Assembly (NCBI GenBank): GCA_016124855.1
Contig: WGMX01000008.1
Location: 1-64,000 of the forward strand
Direction of reading: 5' to 3'
Origin: Anaerolineaceae bacterium
Lineage (GTDB): Bacteria; Chloroflexota; Anaerolineae; Aggregatilineales; Phototrophicaceae
DNA length: 64,000 nucleotides
Shown here piece after piece: positions 9,061 through 18,444 of the stretch. The notes below the pieces were generated by a model that was given only the letters and a program-made list of their open reading frames with translations, searched no databases and was not told the origin of the DNA. Both the position numbers and the translations under genes were made by a program. Each line of letters starts with the position of its first letter. The first letter of the stretch is position 1.

Positions 9061-10302
9061 TTAAATCAATTCCTTTGCCAAATTATAATAAGAAAGTATT
9101 TGATGACTGTAATCTGTGTTCGGAGGGATGATTTTCAAAGCGGATTGATAAGCCTCAGTTGCCTCGTCGTATCGCTTAAGCGCGAACAACGCACCCCCAA
9201 GTAACTCGTAGACGCGGAAATCTTCAATGCTCATACCATCTTGCTCAGCTAGATTTAACAATCGACGGATGCTATCTATTGTTTCCGGAAAAGCATGTTT
9301 TTTGTAATGACACCGTGCAATTTGCTGGTACAACGACAGCTCCCATGGATGGTCAGGGTTGAATTGTAATGCTGTTACGTAGTCAGAGATTGCGTTATCA
9401 TACTGCCCCAAAGAAAAATGAGCATTTCCTCGCATTTCGTAAACGCGTGACCAAGTGACATCGGCTCCCGGGGGTCTTTTGGTTTGTTGTGTAAATTGCT
9501 CCAAATAGGCCAGGGTTTGCCGGTCGTGCCCCTGTAAACTGGATAGCAGCTCGGTTATATTAAGAATTGCTTCTGACATTGAGCCTTTTTCGGTATGAGA
9601 ACTTGAAGCAAGTTTGAGGGCTCGCTCAGCACTTTTGAGAGCCAAATCACTTTGACCTGCCGCATTGTAGACCCGGCTACGCAAAATATTAATCTGCACC
9701 AACCAGTAAACATCCTCGCCATGAGGATACGTATCGGTAGCACGGTCAAAAAAAGCGAGCGCGCGATTAATATCACGATATTCGTAAAATGCAATAAAGC
9801 CTAAGCGCTCATAACAATAAGCTGTTAAATACTTGACATGACTAGCACTAATGAGGGCTTGGTGAAAGCATTCCTCCGCACGCTGGGCATTATTTTGTGT
9901 CAGAAAAAGTCTGCCTTGTTGATAATGAATCCAACCGATATTCGAATAATTGGGGTTTCGGTGCAGTAATTGTTCATATGCAGCTTGGGCACGCGATGTA
10001 TCATTCCGATCAGCAAATCCTACGCTAGCGAGTTCAAATCGCGCAAAAAGAACATCCCCATACAACTCCAAAAATTGATCAGATTGGGTTTCTAAATTTG
10101 GCTGGAGTTTTTGGGCAGATGATAAATCGTCAATTGCATCATCCGGTCTACCTGATAACAAACGTGTGCGAGCACGAAACATAAATAACGCTGCCATATT
10201 GTCAGCAGACAGATTTGATCGCATAAGGCGTGCAATTAAAATATCGGCCTTCTTGACCTCACGCCCATAGATTAGAGTTTCAATTTGTTGAAATTCTTTC
10301 AT
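9061..10302 (-). CDS. TPR-repeat protein
   Basis: Soluble protein of 413 residues made almost wholly of tetratricopeptide-type helix pairs. Clear units include GWIHYQQGRLFLTQNNAQRA, GNAHFSLGQYDNAISDYVTA and GALFALKRYDEATEAYQSAL. No signal peptide, membrane segment or enzymatic domain is seen, so it is likely a scaffold for protein contacts; partners are unknown. It lies between trmFO and the fabF terminator on the same strand and has its own candidate promoter upstream. Confidence 0.85.
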   Translation of the reverse strand: MKEFQQIETLIYGREVKKADILIARLMRSNLSADNMAALFMFRARTRLLSGRPDDAIDDLSSAQKLQPNLETQSDQFLELYGDVLFARFELASVGFADRNDTSRAQAAYEQLLHRNPNYSNIGWIHYQQGRLFLTQNNAQRAEECFHQALISASHVKYLTAYCYERLGFIAFYEYRDINRALAFFDRATDTYPHGEDVYWLVQINILRSRVYNAAGQSDLALKSAERALKLASSSHTEKGSMSEAILNITELLSSLQGHDRQTLAYLEQFTQQTKRPPGADVTWSRVYEMRGNAHFSLGQYDNAISDYVTALQFNPDHPWELSLYQQIARCHYKKHAFPETIDSIRRLLNLAEQDGMSIEDFRVYELLGGALFALKRYDEATEAYQSALKIIPPNTDYSHQILSYYNLAKELI

Positions 10303-10338
10303 AACACATCCATAAATCGCTATCTATGTGTTGGGTGT

Positions 10339-10368
10339 ATTATACTGCATCTCTCGCCCGACAATGAA
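10339..10368 (-). promoter_or_regulatory. Candidate promoter for the TPR gene
   Basis: On the minus strand a perfect TATAAT (10344-10339) is preceded, after 18 bases, by TTCATT. It lies about 37 bases upstream of the TPR start and directly after the fabF terminator hairpin, where a new promoter would be expected. The -35 match is moderate. Confidence 0.45.
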
Positions 10369-10391
10369 AAGCGCGATTGTAAGTCGCGCTA
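10365..10391 (-). terminator. Rho-independent terminator of plsX-fabF
   Basis: Minus-strand hairpin with arms AGCGCGA and TCGCGCT around a 7-base loop, followed by TTTTCATT. It lies about 36 bases after the fabF stop. The T tract is short but the stem is GC-rich. Confidence 0.65.
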
Positions 10392-10426
10392 ACATTTGAA
10401 TCACCATTTGGAGAGAAACAGGAGAA

Positions 10427-11713
10427 TTAAGGTCTAGCACCCAGGACAATCGTAGCGTTCTGACCACCGAGGCCGAAACTATTCGAGAGAACGTAGCGTA
10501 AGCCTTGGGCATCACGAGCCACGTTGGGAACATAATCCAGATCACATTCAGGATCCGGAGTTTCATAGTTTATGGTGGGATGGATGATTTGATCAAACAA
10601 AGTCATCGCACAGGCAATAATTTCAATTGCGCCTGAACCTGCCAGCGCATGTCCCATCATGCTCTTAGTCGAACTGATAGCGAGATTATAGGCCTGTTCC
10701 CCAAATACCTGCTTGATTGCCAATGTCTCCATCGCATCATTGGCCTTCGTCGATGTTCCATGAGCGTTTATATACTGTATATCTTCCGTATTTACGTGAG
10801 CATCATCTAGTGCCCATCGCATCGAGCGAATTGCGCCTCTCCCTTCCGGGTCTAAGGCAGCAATATGATACGCATCGGACGACGAGGCGTGACCAAGTAT
10901 TTCTGCGTAGATTCTAGCACCACGTTTGAGTGCATGGGCTAAACTTTCAATGATGACAATACCGCAGCCTTCACTAAACACAAAACCAGAACGATTTGCA
11001 TCAAAAGGACGACTCGCGGCCGATGGATTGTCATTGTACTCATTTGCAAGCGCCTGCATGGCATCAAAACCAGCGATAGCGTAGTCCTGCAAAACAGCTT
11101 CGACCCCCCCTGTAATGACCATGTCAGATCGCCCATTGCGGACGAGTTCAGATGCCTCGCCAACGGACTGTGTACCTGCTGCACAGGCTGTTGAGGGTGC
11201 ATTTAGGGGCCCTAATGCTCTAAAGAATTTGCTGACATAGTGTGCTGGCATGTTGGGCAAGGAGTTAATCAATGAAAGTGGATTCGGCTTTATGTAGCCC
11301 GAAGTCTTATACTTGTAGGTACTCTGTTCAGCCATTTCATGGGCGCCAAGCGAGGAACCAATTACAACACCGACCCGTTCGCCTTCAGCTTCAATCTTTT
11401 CAGAATTCAATCCCGCATCTTCAATCGCCATACTTGCCGCCGCAACTGCAAGATGAGAGGCACGTCCCATGCGACGTGCTTCCTTACGGTCAATGTAGTC
11501 AGTGGGATCAAAATCACGAACTTCCCCTCCGATTTGAACAGGCACATGATCGATTGGTATAGTTTCAATGCGACGTATACCCGATTTACCGGCTTTGAGA
11601 CCTTCCCATAAGCTCTTTGCAGACCCAAGAGCTGTCATCGCTCCAAGACCTGTTATCACCACACGCGGGCGACCGTTTCTTAGTAATTCCACCTTGCCAC
11701 TCCATTTTGTCAC
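10427..11713 (-). CDS. fabF: Beta-ketoacyl-ACP synthase II
   Basis: Condensing enzyme of fatty-acid elongation (428 residues), joining malonyl-ACP to acyl-ACP. The catalytic triad is visible: Cys177 in STACAAG, a His in NAHGTST and a His in SMMGHALAGSG. Full thiolase-fold length. The start is GTG and shares one base with the plsX stop (TAGTG on the minus strand), so translation is probably coupled. No acpP, fabD or fabG gene is adjacent. A terminator hairpin follows. Confidence 0.95.
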   Translation of the reverse strand: MTKWSGKVELLRNGRPRVVITGLGAMTALGSAKSLWEGLKAGKSGIRRIETIPIDHVPVQIGGEVRDFDPTDYIDRKEARRMGRASHLAVAAASMAIEDAGLNSEKIEAEGERVGVVIGSSLGAHEMAEQSTYKYKTSGYIKPNPLSLINSLPNMPAHYVSKFFRALGPLNAPSTACAAGTQSVGEASELVRNGRSDMVITGGVEAVLQDYAIAGFDAMQALANEYNDNPSAASRPFDANRSGFVFSEGCGIVIIESLAHALKRGARIYAEILGHASSSDAYHIAALDPEGRGAIRSMRWALDDAHVNTEDIQYINAHGTSTKANDAMETLAIKQVFGEQAYNLAISSTKSMMGHALAGSGAIEIIACAMTLFDQIIHPTINYETPDPECDLDYVPNVARDAQGLRYVLSNSFGLGGQNATIVLGARP

Positions 11714-12714
11714 TATTCAGGAAAGTCTTTAAGCCCTTTGCTTATCGACTGAATCACTTCTCCCTTTACCGCCATACGCGCTTGCCCTATAGCGTTTTTG
11801 ATGGCTTTCGCGTTTGAGCGTCCATGTCCAATAATTACAACACCGTCCACCCCCAAAAGAGGTGCGCCACCTATTTCAAATGGATCAACTTGCTTGTAAA
11901 CGCGCCTGAAAGCGCGTTGAGCTAGCAACCCTCCGACTGTCGCGATTGGGTCGCTCTTTATTTCAGACCTAATGAGTTTAAACAGCGTACTTCCCATTGC
12001 TTCGAGTGTCTTAATAGCGATATTTCCGACAAAACCATCGCTAACAATGACGTCGGCATTTCCTTCAAGCATATCGCGTGGTTCAATATTGCCGATAAAA
12101 TTCAGTTTTGAGGCTCTTATTATTTCGGTCGCATCGTGAATGAGTTGGCTTCCTTTGGTTTCTTCTTCACCATTTGATAGCAGCGCGACTTTGGGGTTTT
12201 GCAGTCCCAAAGCTTTTTGAGCATATATTTGTCCCATGAGTGCGAATTGCAGTAACCATTCCGGCTTTGAATCGGTATTCGCCCCTATATCCAACATAAT
12301 GATTGTGCGACCATTCATAACCCGGATGATCGAGCTTAGGGCAGGGCGTTTTACCTTTTCAATACGACGCAGCGTAAATAATGTAGCAATAGTCATGGCT
12401 GCACCCGTATTGCCCGCAGTAACAAACGCATCGGCATCTTTTGACTTAACGAGATTCATGCCCACATGCATAGATGAATTGGGCTTGCTTTTTCCAACCA
12501 CGCCGGGCTTATCATCCATCGAAATTGCTTCAGCAGCATGAACAATTTCTATTTTTAGACCTGTTGAATCATATTTTGCGATCTCAGGTTTAATAAGTTT
12601 TTCATCGCCTACTATTAAAATAGTTTCTCCGTATTCACGAGCAGCAAGAATTGCTCCTTCAACATCAGGCACTGGGCAAATATCACTACCCATCGCGTCT
12701 AGTGCAATTCTCAT
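11713..12714 (-). CDS. plsX: Phosphate acyltransferase PlsX
   Basis: Makes acyl-phosphate from acyl-ACP and phosphate, the first step of PlsX/PlsY phospholipid synthesis at the membrane. 333 residues from the ATG at 12714, which I prefer to an upstream in-frame codon because MRIALDAMGSD is the family's typical N-terminus. Other family features are ITAGNTGA-like VTAGNTGAAM, DIGANTDSKPEWL, LLSNGEEETKG and a C-terminal GAPLLGVDGVVIIGHGRS. First gene of a two-gene unit with fabF. Confidence 0.95.
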   Translation of the reverse strand: MRIALDAMGSDICPVPDVEGAILAAREYGETILIVGDEKLIKPEIAKYDSTGLKIEIVHAAEAISMDDKPGVVGKSKPNSSMHVGMNLVKSKDADAFVTAGNTGAAMTIATLFTLRRIEKVKRPALSSIIRVMNGRTIIMLDIGANTDSKPEWLLQFALMGQIYAQKALGLQNPKVALLSNGEEETKGSQLIHDATEIIRASKLNFIGNIEPRDMLEGNADVIVSDGFVGNIAIKTLEAMGSTLFKLIRSEIKSDPIATVGGLLAQRAFRRVYKQVDPFEIGGAPLLGVDGVVIIGHGRSNAKAIKNAIGQARMAVKGEVIQSISKGLKDFPE

Positions 12715-12772
12715 TGAGTATCTCTCATTCTTCATTATTACCAACACAGGAGTTGAAGCATATCAGAAAACT

Positions 12773-12797
12773 AAACAGTCTTCCACATTAACTGTTT
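12773..12797. repeat. Inverted repeat upstream of plsX
   Basis: Arms AAACAGT and ACTGTTT are separated by 11 bases, about 60 bases upstream of the plsX start and 9 bases before the tRNA-Leu promoter. It could be an operator for plsX-fabF, but it does not resemble the known FapR box, so the role is open. Confidence 0.3.
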
Positions 12798-12805
12798 TTA
12801 GGGAA

Positions 12806-12833
12806 TTGACACGTTTCGGCTCATTAGTATAAT
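12806..12833 (+). promoter_or_regulatory. Consensus promoter of tRNA-Leu
   Basis: TTGACA (12806-12811) and TATAAT (12828-12833) are both perfect sigma70-type hexamers with a 16-base spacer. The tRNA-Leu gene starts 20 bases after the -10 box. It is one of the strongest promoter matches in the window. Confidence 0.85.
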
Positions 12834-12853
12834 GAGGGGGTTGTTTGAAATTT

Positions 12854-12935
12854 GCCCCGGTGGCGGAACTGGCATACGCGCACGCTTGAGGTGTGTGTCC
12901 CTCACGGGTCGGAGGTTCGAATCCTCTCCGGGGCA
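12854..12935 (+). tRNA. tRNA-Leu (anticodon GAG)
   Basis: 82-base class II tRNA. The acceptor stem GCCCCGG pairs with CCGGGGC and the discriminator is A. The anticodon loop TTGAGGT, between stem arms CACGC and GTGTG, places GAG at 34-36. The long variable arm (around GTCCCTCACGGG) is typical of leucine tRNA, and the T loop is GGTTCGAATCC. The 3' CCA is not encoded. Confidence 0.95.
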
Positions 12936-12937
12936 CT

Positions 12938-12968
12938 AAAAAATCCACTAGATGTAGTGGATTTTTGT
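12938..12968 (+). terminator. Terminator after tRNA-Leu
   Basis: Hairpin with arms AAATCCACTA and TAGTGGATTT around a GATG loop, followed by TTTGTTTT. It begins three bases after the tRNA end. Confidence 0.85.
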
Positions 12969-13018
12969 TTTAAGTTTGTTGCACTCTTAATTATTCAAGT
13001 CAAAGTGTTTGCGCCTTG

Positions 13019-13046
13019 TTGAAGTTGAGTGTAAACTGCCTATGAT
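13019..13046 (+). promoter_or_regulatory. Candidate promoter for the TPR membrane gene
   Basis: TTGAAG (13019-13024) and TATGAT (13041-13046) are 16 bases apart. The gene start at 13092 is 45 bases downstream, with an AGGAG site between. The position is reasonable and the matches are good but not perfect. Confidence 0.45.
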
Positions 13047-13091
13047 CGCAGTGTTCGCCTATTCTTCATCTCCCAACAGGAGAATAAATCA

Positions 13092-14171
13092 ATGAGCCAG
13101 AATATCGAAATTGCCTTAAAGCAAGCCTTTAGTTTAATCGAGGCAGGAGATTTAGAAGACGCAAAGGCAATTTTGCGACCTATGATTGAATCAGATAGGG
13201 ATAATGCCGACGTTTGGTGGTTATATTCTCATGCAGTAACTGATCCTGAAACCGCTAGGTTAGCACTTAACAACGTTCTTCGGATAGAACCGGAATATCC
13301 AGATGCCCGAGAACTACTGTCTCAACTCGAGACACAGCAGCAAGGCGATCAGTTTGACGATTTTCCTGATGCGGACAAAGAACCGGTATTTATCCCACCT
13401 ATGCCGACAAGCATTCCGGGTATTAAGCCATTAACACCACGCGGTAATTCGCCAGAATCCGATTTTTCAAGTACTGATGATTTGCCAGATGATATTTTAG
13501 GAGACGATGGTGAGGAGGCTTTTTATCGCAGACCCGTGTTTTACATTCCTGTACTTACAATCTTGCTGCTAGTTGCTTTAGCCATTGTTATTATTAAACC
13601 ATTTGCAGTGAATTCACCTTCGTCTCAAGCAACAGAAATAGCTACTCAAATCCCTGCCGAAACTATTCAATCGAGTGCTCTGGATATTACGCCCACATCT
13701 GGTGAGATTAGCACCGGAATATCAACTGCAACTCCAGAGGAAGTAATTAGTGGAGCTGCCACAGCTACCTTTGAGGAAGTGAGTACAGAAATCGCAACGT
13801 TACCCTCAACTGTGGGAATAAATACCGACTTTGCAGCGATAGCAACCGCTTTTAGTGAATTTAGTCTTTCACCTGACAATCCTATCGCAATCAGCAATAC
13901 CAATTTAGGAGCAACACTCAACGTGAGTGTATGTACAGCAGCAGGTAAAGAGATGCGTGAGTTGCTTCCTAAAGCGATGGAAACACTTGCAAAAGCAAGC
14001 TCAAATTACGGAAATCAAGCGCAGTCAATATCCGTAAAAATGATTGACTGCACTTCAAACTCAACTTTATTATGGATTGGTTCGAGTATTGATGATGCCG
14101 TTGCTTTTGCCAATGCAACGATTAGCGACAAAGATTATCAGGCTAAATGGAGACCTGTGACCGGCAGTTAA
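13092..14171 (+). CDS. TPR-containing single-pass membrane protein
   Basis: 359 residues in three parts. Residues 1-80 form TPR-like helices (ALKQAFSLIEAGDLEDAKAI, then WWLYSHAVTDPETARLALNN). An acidic Pro-rich linker (about 85-150) ends with RRP before one membrane span near 155-172. The C-terminal half is Thr/Ser-rich and probably outside the cell, with two cysteines that could form a disulfide. The layout suggests an intracellular contact module anchored to the membrane; function is not known. ATG start with AGGAG ten bases upstream. Confidence 0.8.
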   Translation: MSQNIEIALKQAFSLIEAGDLEDAKAILRPMIESDRDNADVWWLYSHAVTDPETARLALNNVLRIEPEYPDARELLSQLETQQQGDQFDDFPDADKEPVFIPPMPTSIPGIKPLTPRGNSPESDFSSTDDLPDDILGDDGEEAFYRRPVFYIPVLTILLLVALAIVIIKPFAVNSPSSQATEIATQIPAETIQSSALDITPTSGEISTGISTATPEEVISGAATATFEEVSTEIATLPSTVGINTDFAAIATAFSEFSLSPDNPIAISNTNLGATLNVSVCTAAGKEMRELLPKAMETLAKASSNYGNQAQSISVKMIDCTSNSTLLWIGSSIDDAVAFANATISDKDYQAKWRPVTGS

Positions 14172-14208
14172 CAATTCTGTCGAATTATCTCTTGCAAGGT
14201 CTGCTAAC

Positions 14209-15852
14209 TTATTGCGGTGCAGGTTGATCGGATGGAAGTCGAATAGTAAAAATAGTTCCTTGGTTGACTTTACTATCGACTTCTATCGTTCCATTGTGAT
14301 TCTGAATAATGCCATAACTCACAAAAAGACCTAATCCTGTTCCGTTTACTTTGGTGGAAAAAAATGGGTCGAACACTTTATTAATTTGCTCTGGCGGGAT
14401 GCCACATCCAGTATCGGCAAATTGCGTGATAATGTCGTTTTGATTAATCCATCCTTTAACTTCTAAGACACCGCCTCGTTCCATAGCTGCCTGTGCATTT
14501 AGTACCAGATTCATAAAGACTTGTTCTAGTTGATCTTTATTTCCATACATTCGTAATTCTGTAGGAATATCTAGCCGAATTTGCATATCTTCTTTTTCAA
14601 AGAATTTGCGATTTAAACTGACTACTGTTTCGATAATTTTACCAATGTCCAAGAGCTCCATTTCGGCTGTACTGTTACTACGCTTACCTGCAAAGTCAAG
14701 TAGTTGGTTCACTATGCGACGGATTCGTTCGACGCTTTCCTGTGTAATTTGAATAGCGCGCACATCTATCGGAATGTTGTTCTGAATATCTTCTAGCATG
14801 TCGCCAAGGTTAATGCGGATGGGTTGTAGCGGGTTATTAATTTCATGTGCAATACTAGCAGCAAGCTCACCAATCGAGGCAAGTTTCTCAGAGCGTATGA
14901 GCATCTCTTGTGCCGACTTCAACTCTTCTGTTTTGGCTTCGACCATTACTTCTAACTGTGATGCATACTTTATCTGAATTTCGTGGAGTTCAGCGTTGCG
15001 CAGCGCAAGGGCAGCTTGGCGTCCAATCCCTTCAAATAGACGCAAATGGTTTTCATCATATGTAAAGTTGATATTGTTGGACGCCAGCAAAAGCATCCCA
15101 AGTAATTTCCCGCCATGTTGGAGAGGAACCGCTATGCCGCTTGTGAATTTATTGATAAGACCTGCTTCTGCCCGATTCCAGTAGACTGAATTGCCGCCAG
15201 CAAGAAACCTTTCAACCAATTCCTTATGTTCAACTTCTGACAAAGTTGTCGGTGGAATTCCTTTTGTCTCCACTCTGAATTGCAGGTCATTAACCCCGTC
15301 GTTAAATCTGTAAATAGTTGAAATTGACCCGGGGATTAAATCTAGCACCAAGTATGGAACAAGATTAAGCAATTCATTGACATTTACATGTTGATTGAGA
15401 GCCTCACCAACTCGCAGCAATATTTCTAGTTCTTGACTACGCCTTTGCAGGGCTTCTTCTAATTTATGCGCCCGAATCTTGCTACTTGCTCGCGCCAACA
15501 GTTCACGTGGATCAAACGGTTTTTGGACGAAATCATCTGCACCTAAGTTCAGACCATAGGCAATATCGCTGGGCTGTCGGGCTTTTGCCGTAACAATAAT
15601 CGTAGGAATATTTGTGGTAACAGGGTTCTCTCTTAATGCCTGTAATGTTTCGAAACCATTCATTTTGGGCATTTGAACATCTAATAGGATTAGATCAGGC
15701 AGCAGCGTAATTGCAGCCTCGTAGGCCGACTCGCCATCATATGTACTATGAACCCTATAACCTTCGCGTTCAAAGATGCGAGTCAACATAATTGTTGTCT
15801 GTACTTCATCATCAGCGACTAATACAAGTGATGCAGATTGGGAGTCATTCAT
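14209..15852 (-). CDS. Response regulator-GAF-histidine kinase hybrid
   Basis: 547 residues with the receiver first. The REC domain (1-125) has the acidic pair DD at 14-15, phospho-acceptor Asp58 in LILLDVQMP and Lys in QKPFDP. A GAF domain follows (about 150-300), then a coiled coil, an H box (SIAHEINNPLQPIRI), an N box (LNLVLNAQAAMERGG-like segment) and G2 (GTGLGLFVSYGIIQNHNG). An N-terminal receiver on a kinase suggests phosphorelay control of the kinase by another sensor. No membrane segment. Convergent with the upstream TPR gene. Confidence 0.9.
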   Translation of the reverse strand: MNDSQSASLVLVADDEVQTTIMLTRIFEREGYRVHSTYDGESAYEAAITLLPDLILLDVQMPKMNGFETLQALRENPVTTNIPTIIVTAKARQPSDIAYGLNLGADDFVQKPFDPRELLARASSKIRAHKLEEALQRRSQELEILLRVGEALNQHVNVNELLNLVPYLVLDLIPGSISTIYRFNDGVNDLQFRVETKGIPPTTLSEVEHKELVERFLAGGNSVYWNRAEAGLINKFTSGIAVPLQHGGKLLGMLLLASNNINFTYDENHLRLFEGIGRQAALALRNAELHEIQIKYASQLEVMVEAKTEELKSAQEMLIRSEKLASIGELAASIAHEINNPLQPIRINLGDMLEDIQNNIPIDVRAIQITQESVERIRRIVNQLLDFAGKRSNSTAEMELLDIGKIIETVVSLNRKFFEKEDMQIRLDIPTELRMYGNKDQLEQVFMNLVLNAQAAMERGGVLEVKGWINQNDIITQFADTGCGIPPEQINKVFDPFFSTKVNGTGLGLFVSYGIIQNHNGTIEVDSKVNQGTIFTIRLPSDQPAPQ

Positions 15853-15976
15853 TATTGTTTCCTAGCTTGGCTTTGCATTTTTATGTTCACACTTGAGATA
15901 TTTCCCGCACTTTCAGGTTATCTGCACGAGTGATACAATTTGCCTAATAAATAGTAAAGCATACAAGCTTCTCCAA

Positions 15977-17182
15977 ATGCAAAAACGTTCGAATAACCTA
16001 CACAATTATAAACAATCTCTCCTCTATGGTGCATTAGTTGGAGTGAGCATCGGCATAGCATTTGCCTTGGGTTTTATCGTCCGTGGAGTTATAGCGCCAG
16101 CAACAGCCCAAGCAGCGGAAAATCAATACCCCTTACTCGGCGAAGTGCAAACGCTGATAAACGATCATTATTTACGTGACCAACCTGACATCAAACAACG
16201 TGAATATGGAGCTATCCGCGGTATGATTGCAACCCTTAACGACAAATACACTTTCTTCGTTGATCCTCCTGTTGCAGCCAGTGAATCAGATGTATTGGCC
16301 GGAACTTACGGAGGGGTTGGGTTGCAGCTTGAAAGATCTGAAGCCGGAAAATTAGTGGTATACCCTTATAAGGATAGTCCGGCATTACAAAAAGGAATTG
16401 AGGATGGTGATGAGCTTATCGCTGTCAACGACACACCTGTTGACTTAACCTTTCAACCAGATGTTTTGGATCAGATGCTTCGCGGTGAAGTCAAAGATAA
16501 TAATGGGGTCAAACTGTCCGTTATCAAACCAGACGGCAAAAAACTAACCGTTTTTATTCCATTTGCGGTAATAAATGTTCCATCAGTTAACTGGCGGGTA
16601 TTAGTGGATGCGCCCCAAATTGGTTATGTTCAAATAACCCTTTTTACAAGCCGCACGCCACAAGAATTGAAAGATGCTTTAACTGATTTGCTGGCTCATG
16701 ACGTTAAAGCCCTCATACTCGATTTGAGAAACAACAGTGGCGGCCTATTAAAAGAATCTGTCGATGTGGCGAGTCAATTCTTGGATGGTGGGATTATCGT
16801 CTATGAAAAAACAAATAACGTTGAAAGTGAGCTAAATGCTGTGAGTGGTGGCTTGGCAACTCAAATTCCGCTAGTCGTGTTGGTTAATCATGGAACGGCC
16901 AGCGCAGCAGAATTGGTATCGGGCGCAATTCGTGATCGAGGACGTGGAATCTTGATCGGACAAGTTACATACGGTAAAGGCACCGTACAGCAAATATTTA
17001 GGCTCTCAGATAATTCTTCGCTTCATATTACTGCGGCAGAATGGCTAACTCCAAAGCAGCAACATCTTGACGGGCAGGGTTTAGATCCAGATATTTCTAT
17101 GATTCCCGATGTGAATGGTCGCGATGTTGAACTTGGTGAGGCAGTGCGCCAACTAGATGTAATACTATCAAAGCCGAAATAG
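15977..17182 (+). CDS. C-terminal processing peptidase (S41 family)
   Basis: Membrane-anchored or exported serine protease of the CtpA/Prc type (401 residues) that trims proteins at their C-terminus. A hydrophobic segment near residues 16-40 acts as signal or anchor and ends near APATAQA. A PDZ domain follows (GGVGLQLE, then GIEDGDELIAVND). The catalytic Ser lies in GTASAAELVSGA and Lys in YGKGTVQ. The ATG at 15977 is chosen because an upstream TTG would add a polar extension before the signal segment. Ten bases before smpB. Confidence 0.9.
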   Translation: MQKRSNNLHNYKQSLLYGALVGVSIGIAFALGFIVRGVIAPATAQAAENQYPLLGEVQTLINDHYLRDQPDIKQREYGAIRGMIATLNDKYTFFVDPPVAASESDVLAGTYGGVGLQLERSEAGKLVVYPYKDSPALQKGIEDGDELIAVNDTPVDLTFQPDVLDQMLRGEVKDNNGVKLSVIKPDGKKLTVFIPFAVINVPSVNWRVLVDAPQIGYVQITLFTSRTPQELKDALTDLLAHDVKALILDLRNNSGGLLKESVDVASQFLDGGIIVYEKTNNVESELNAVSGGLATQIPLVVLVNHGTASAAELVSGAIRDRGRGILIGQVTYGKGTVQQIFRLSDNSSLHITAAEWLTPKQQHLDGQGLDPDISMIPDVNGRDVELGEAVRQLDVILSKPK

Positions 17183-17191
17183 TAGGTATTT

Positions 17192-17653
17192 ATGGCAGAC
17201 ATTAAAATCGTTGCCCGCAATCGTAAGGCACATCATGATTATCATCTTGAGCGTACTTTTAATGCTGGTATGGTTCTTCAAGGATCTGAAATCAAATCAA
17301 TCCGATCAAATAACATCAACTTGCGCGACGGATTCGTTCAGGAAAGGGATGGGGAACTTTGGTTGATCGGTGTCCACATATCCCCCTATGAGCAAGGCAT
17401 AATGTTTGGGCATACGGACCCCATGCGACCTCGCAAGCTTTTGTTGCATAAAAAGGAAATTGCTCAAATCATCTCGAAGAGTAATGAACGAGGGTATACT
17501 GTTGTTCCAACAATGGTCTATCTTGAGAGAGGGCGTGCAAAAATTGAGATTGCATTAGCCAAAGGTAAGAAAGAATACGACAAACGAGATGCGATCTCAA
17601 AACGAGATTCTGACCGTGAAATTCGCCGGGCAATGAAAGAAAATTATCGATAG
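17192..17653 (+). CDS. smpB: SsrA-binding protein SmpB
   Basis: 153-residue partner of tmRNA in trans-translation, which rescues ribosomes on broken messages. Family motifs are NRKAHHDYHLERTFNAG, LQGSEIKSIR, NLRDGFVQ, RKLLLHKKEI and the basic tail KKEYDKRDAISKRDSDREI. Normal length. The tmRNA gene itself is not in the window. Two bases separate its stop from the following unknown gene, so they share a transcript. Confidence 0.96.
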   Translation: MADIKIVARNRKAHHDYHLERTFNAGMVLQGSEIKSIRSNNINLRDGFVQERDGELWLIGVHISPYEQGIMFGHTDPMRPRKLLLHKKEIAQIISKSNERGYTVVPTMVYLERGRAKIEIALAKGKKEYDKRDAISKRDSDREIRRAMKENYR

Positions 17654-17655
17654 CA

Positions 17656-18444
17656 ATGAAGTTACCTCACTTAATCCGTGAAATTAACGCCCTTTCTGAG
17701 AGGGAAAAGCATTCCATCTATAAAATGCTTATACCTGATTGGATATATGACACATTCAATATTGATTCGAACCTGCTTACTGTTGATGATATGCCTGTGG
17801 TAAAGTTCCGGTGTCCCACCGGCAGCCGGGCGGTAGAAATTACCATAAAGCGAAAGTTTAACGATGTAGATCCGGTTCTTTATCTGAATATGGCTGATAC
17901 TTTTAACAACCAGTTACTCGTTCTATTGTTGGTTGTAAATGATCTAGATTCTCCACGATTTGACATTGATATTGATGACCAAGGCAACCAAACGCAATTA
18001 GGCACCACCAGCAGAAATTTACTCGCCGAAGAGCAAGCTATGAATGCTGGTTTAGCGCCCGGTCAGATACGAAAAGGACTTCGTTCCTTTAACCAATCAG
18101 TACCCCTTTTTGAAAAATTCGTCGGTAATATGGGCCATGATTTGTTCCTAATTGAACCTTTGGCATATCACAATGCTTGGGTGTTTGAACGCTATGGCTT
18201 TAACTATATTCATGGTTATAAAGAAATGACTCGAATTAACGTCGAGTTTAACCCCGGTGGTGAACTGCACTCTAGGTTGTCGGATAAGTCTGTATTCAGA
18301 AACGAGGAGTCTTGGAAGAGTGTTCGCGGGCGTTCGTGGGCGATACATGACGGGATTTTAGGGCATTCATTTTCGGGGTTTCAAATGTATAAACGCTTAG
18401 GTTTACATGCAGGTATTTGCACTTTCCCCGATGCGATGTGGTAA
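17656..18444 (+). CDS. Unknown protein, 262 residues
   Basis: I do not recognise this family. It appears soluble, with a basic N-terminal helix region, beta-rich middle (VVKFRCPTGSRAVEITIKRK, then LLVLLLVVNDLDSPRFDIDI) and a C-terminal part containing AWVFERYGFNYIHGYKEM. That phrase is faintly reminiscent of the end of GNAT folds, but no acetyl-CoA loop is seen. The gene starts two bases after smpB and its end overlaps the likely start of the next ATPase gene, so the three genes are probably co-translated. Coupling to the ATPase suggests a shared job. Confidence 0.7.
   Translation: MKLPHLIREINALSEREKHSIYKMLIPDWIYDTFNIDSNLLTVDDMPVVKFRCPTGSRAVEITIKRKFNDVDPVLYLNMADTFNNQLLVLLLVVNDLDSPRFDIDIDDQGNQTQLGTTSRNLLAEEQAMNAGLAPGQIRKGLRSFNQSVPLFEKFVGNMGHDLFLIEPLAYHNAWVFERYGFNYIHGYKEMTRINVEFNPGGELHSRLSDKSVFRNEESWKSVRGRSWAIHDGILGHSFSGFQMYKRLGLHAGICTFPDAMW

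Noticed and set aside
12763-12948. Open frame of 61 codons on the minus strand
   Set aside because: It runs antisense through tRNA-Leu and its terminator, so it is a by-product of the tRNA sequence.
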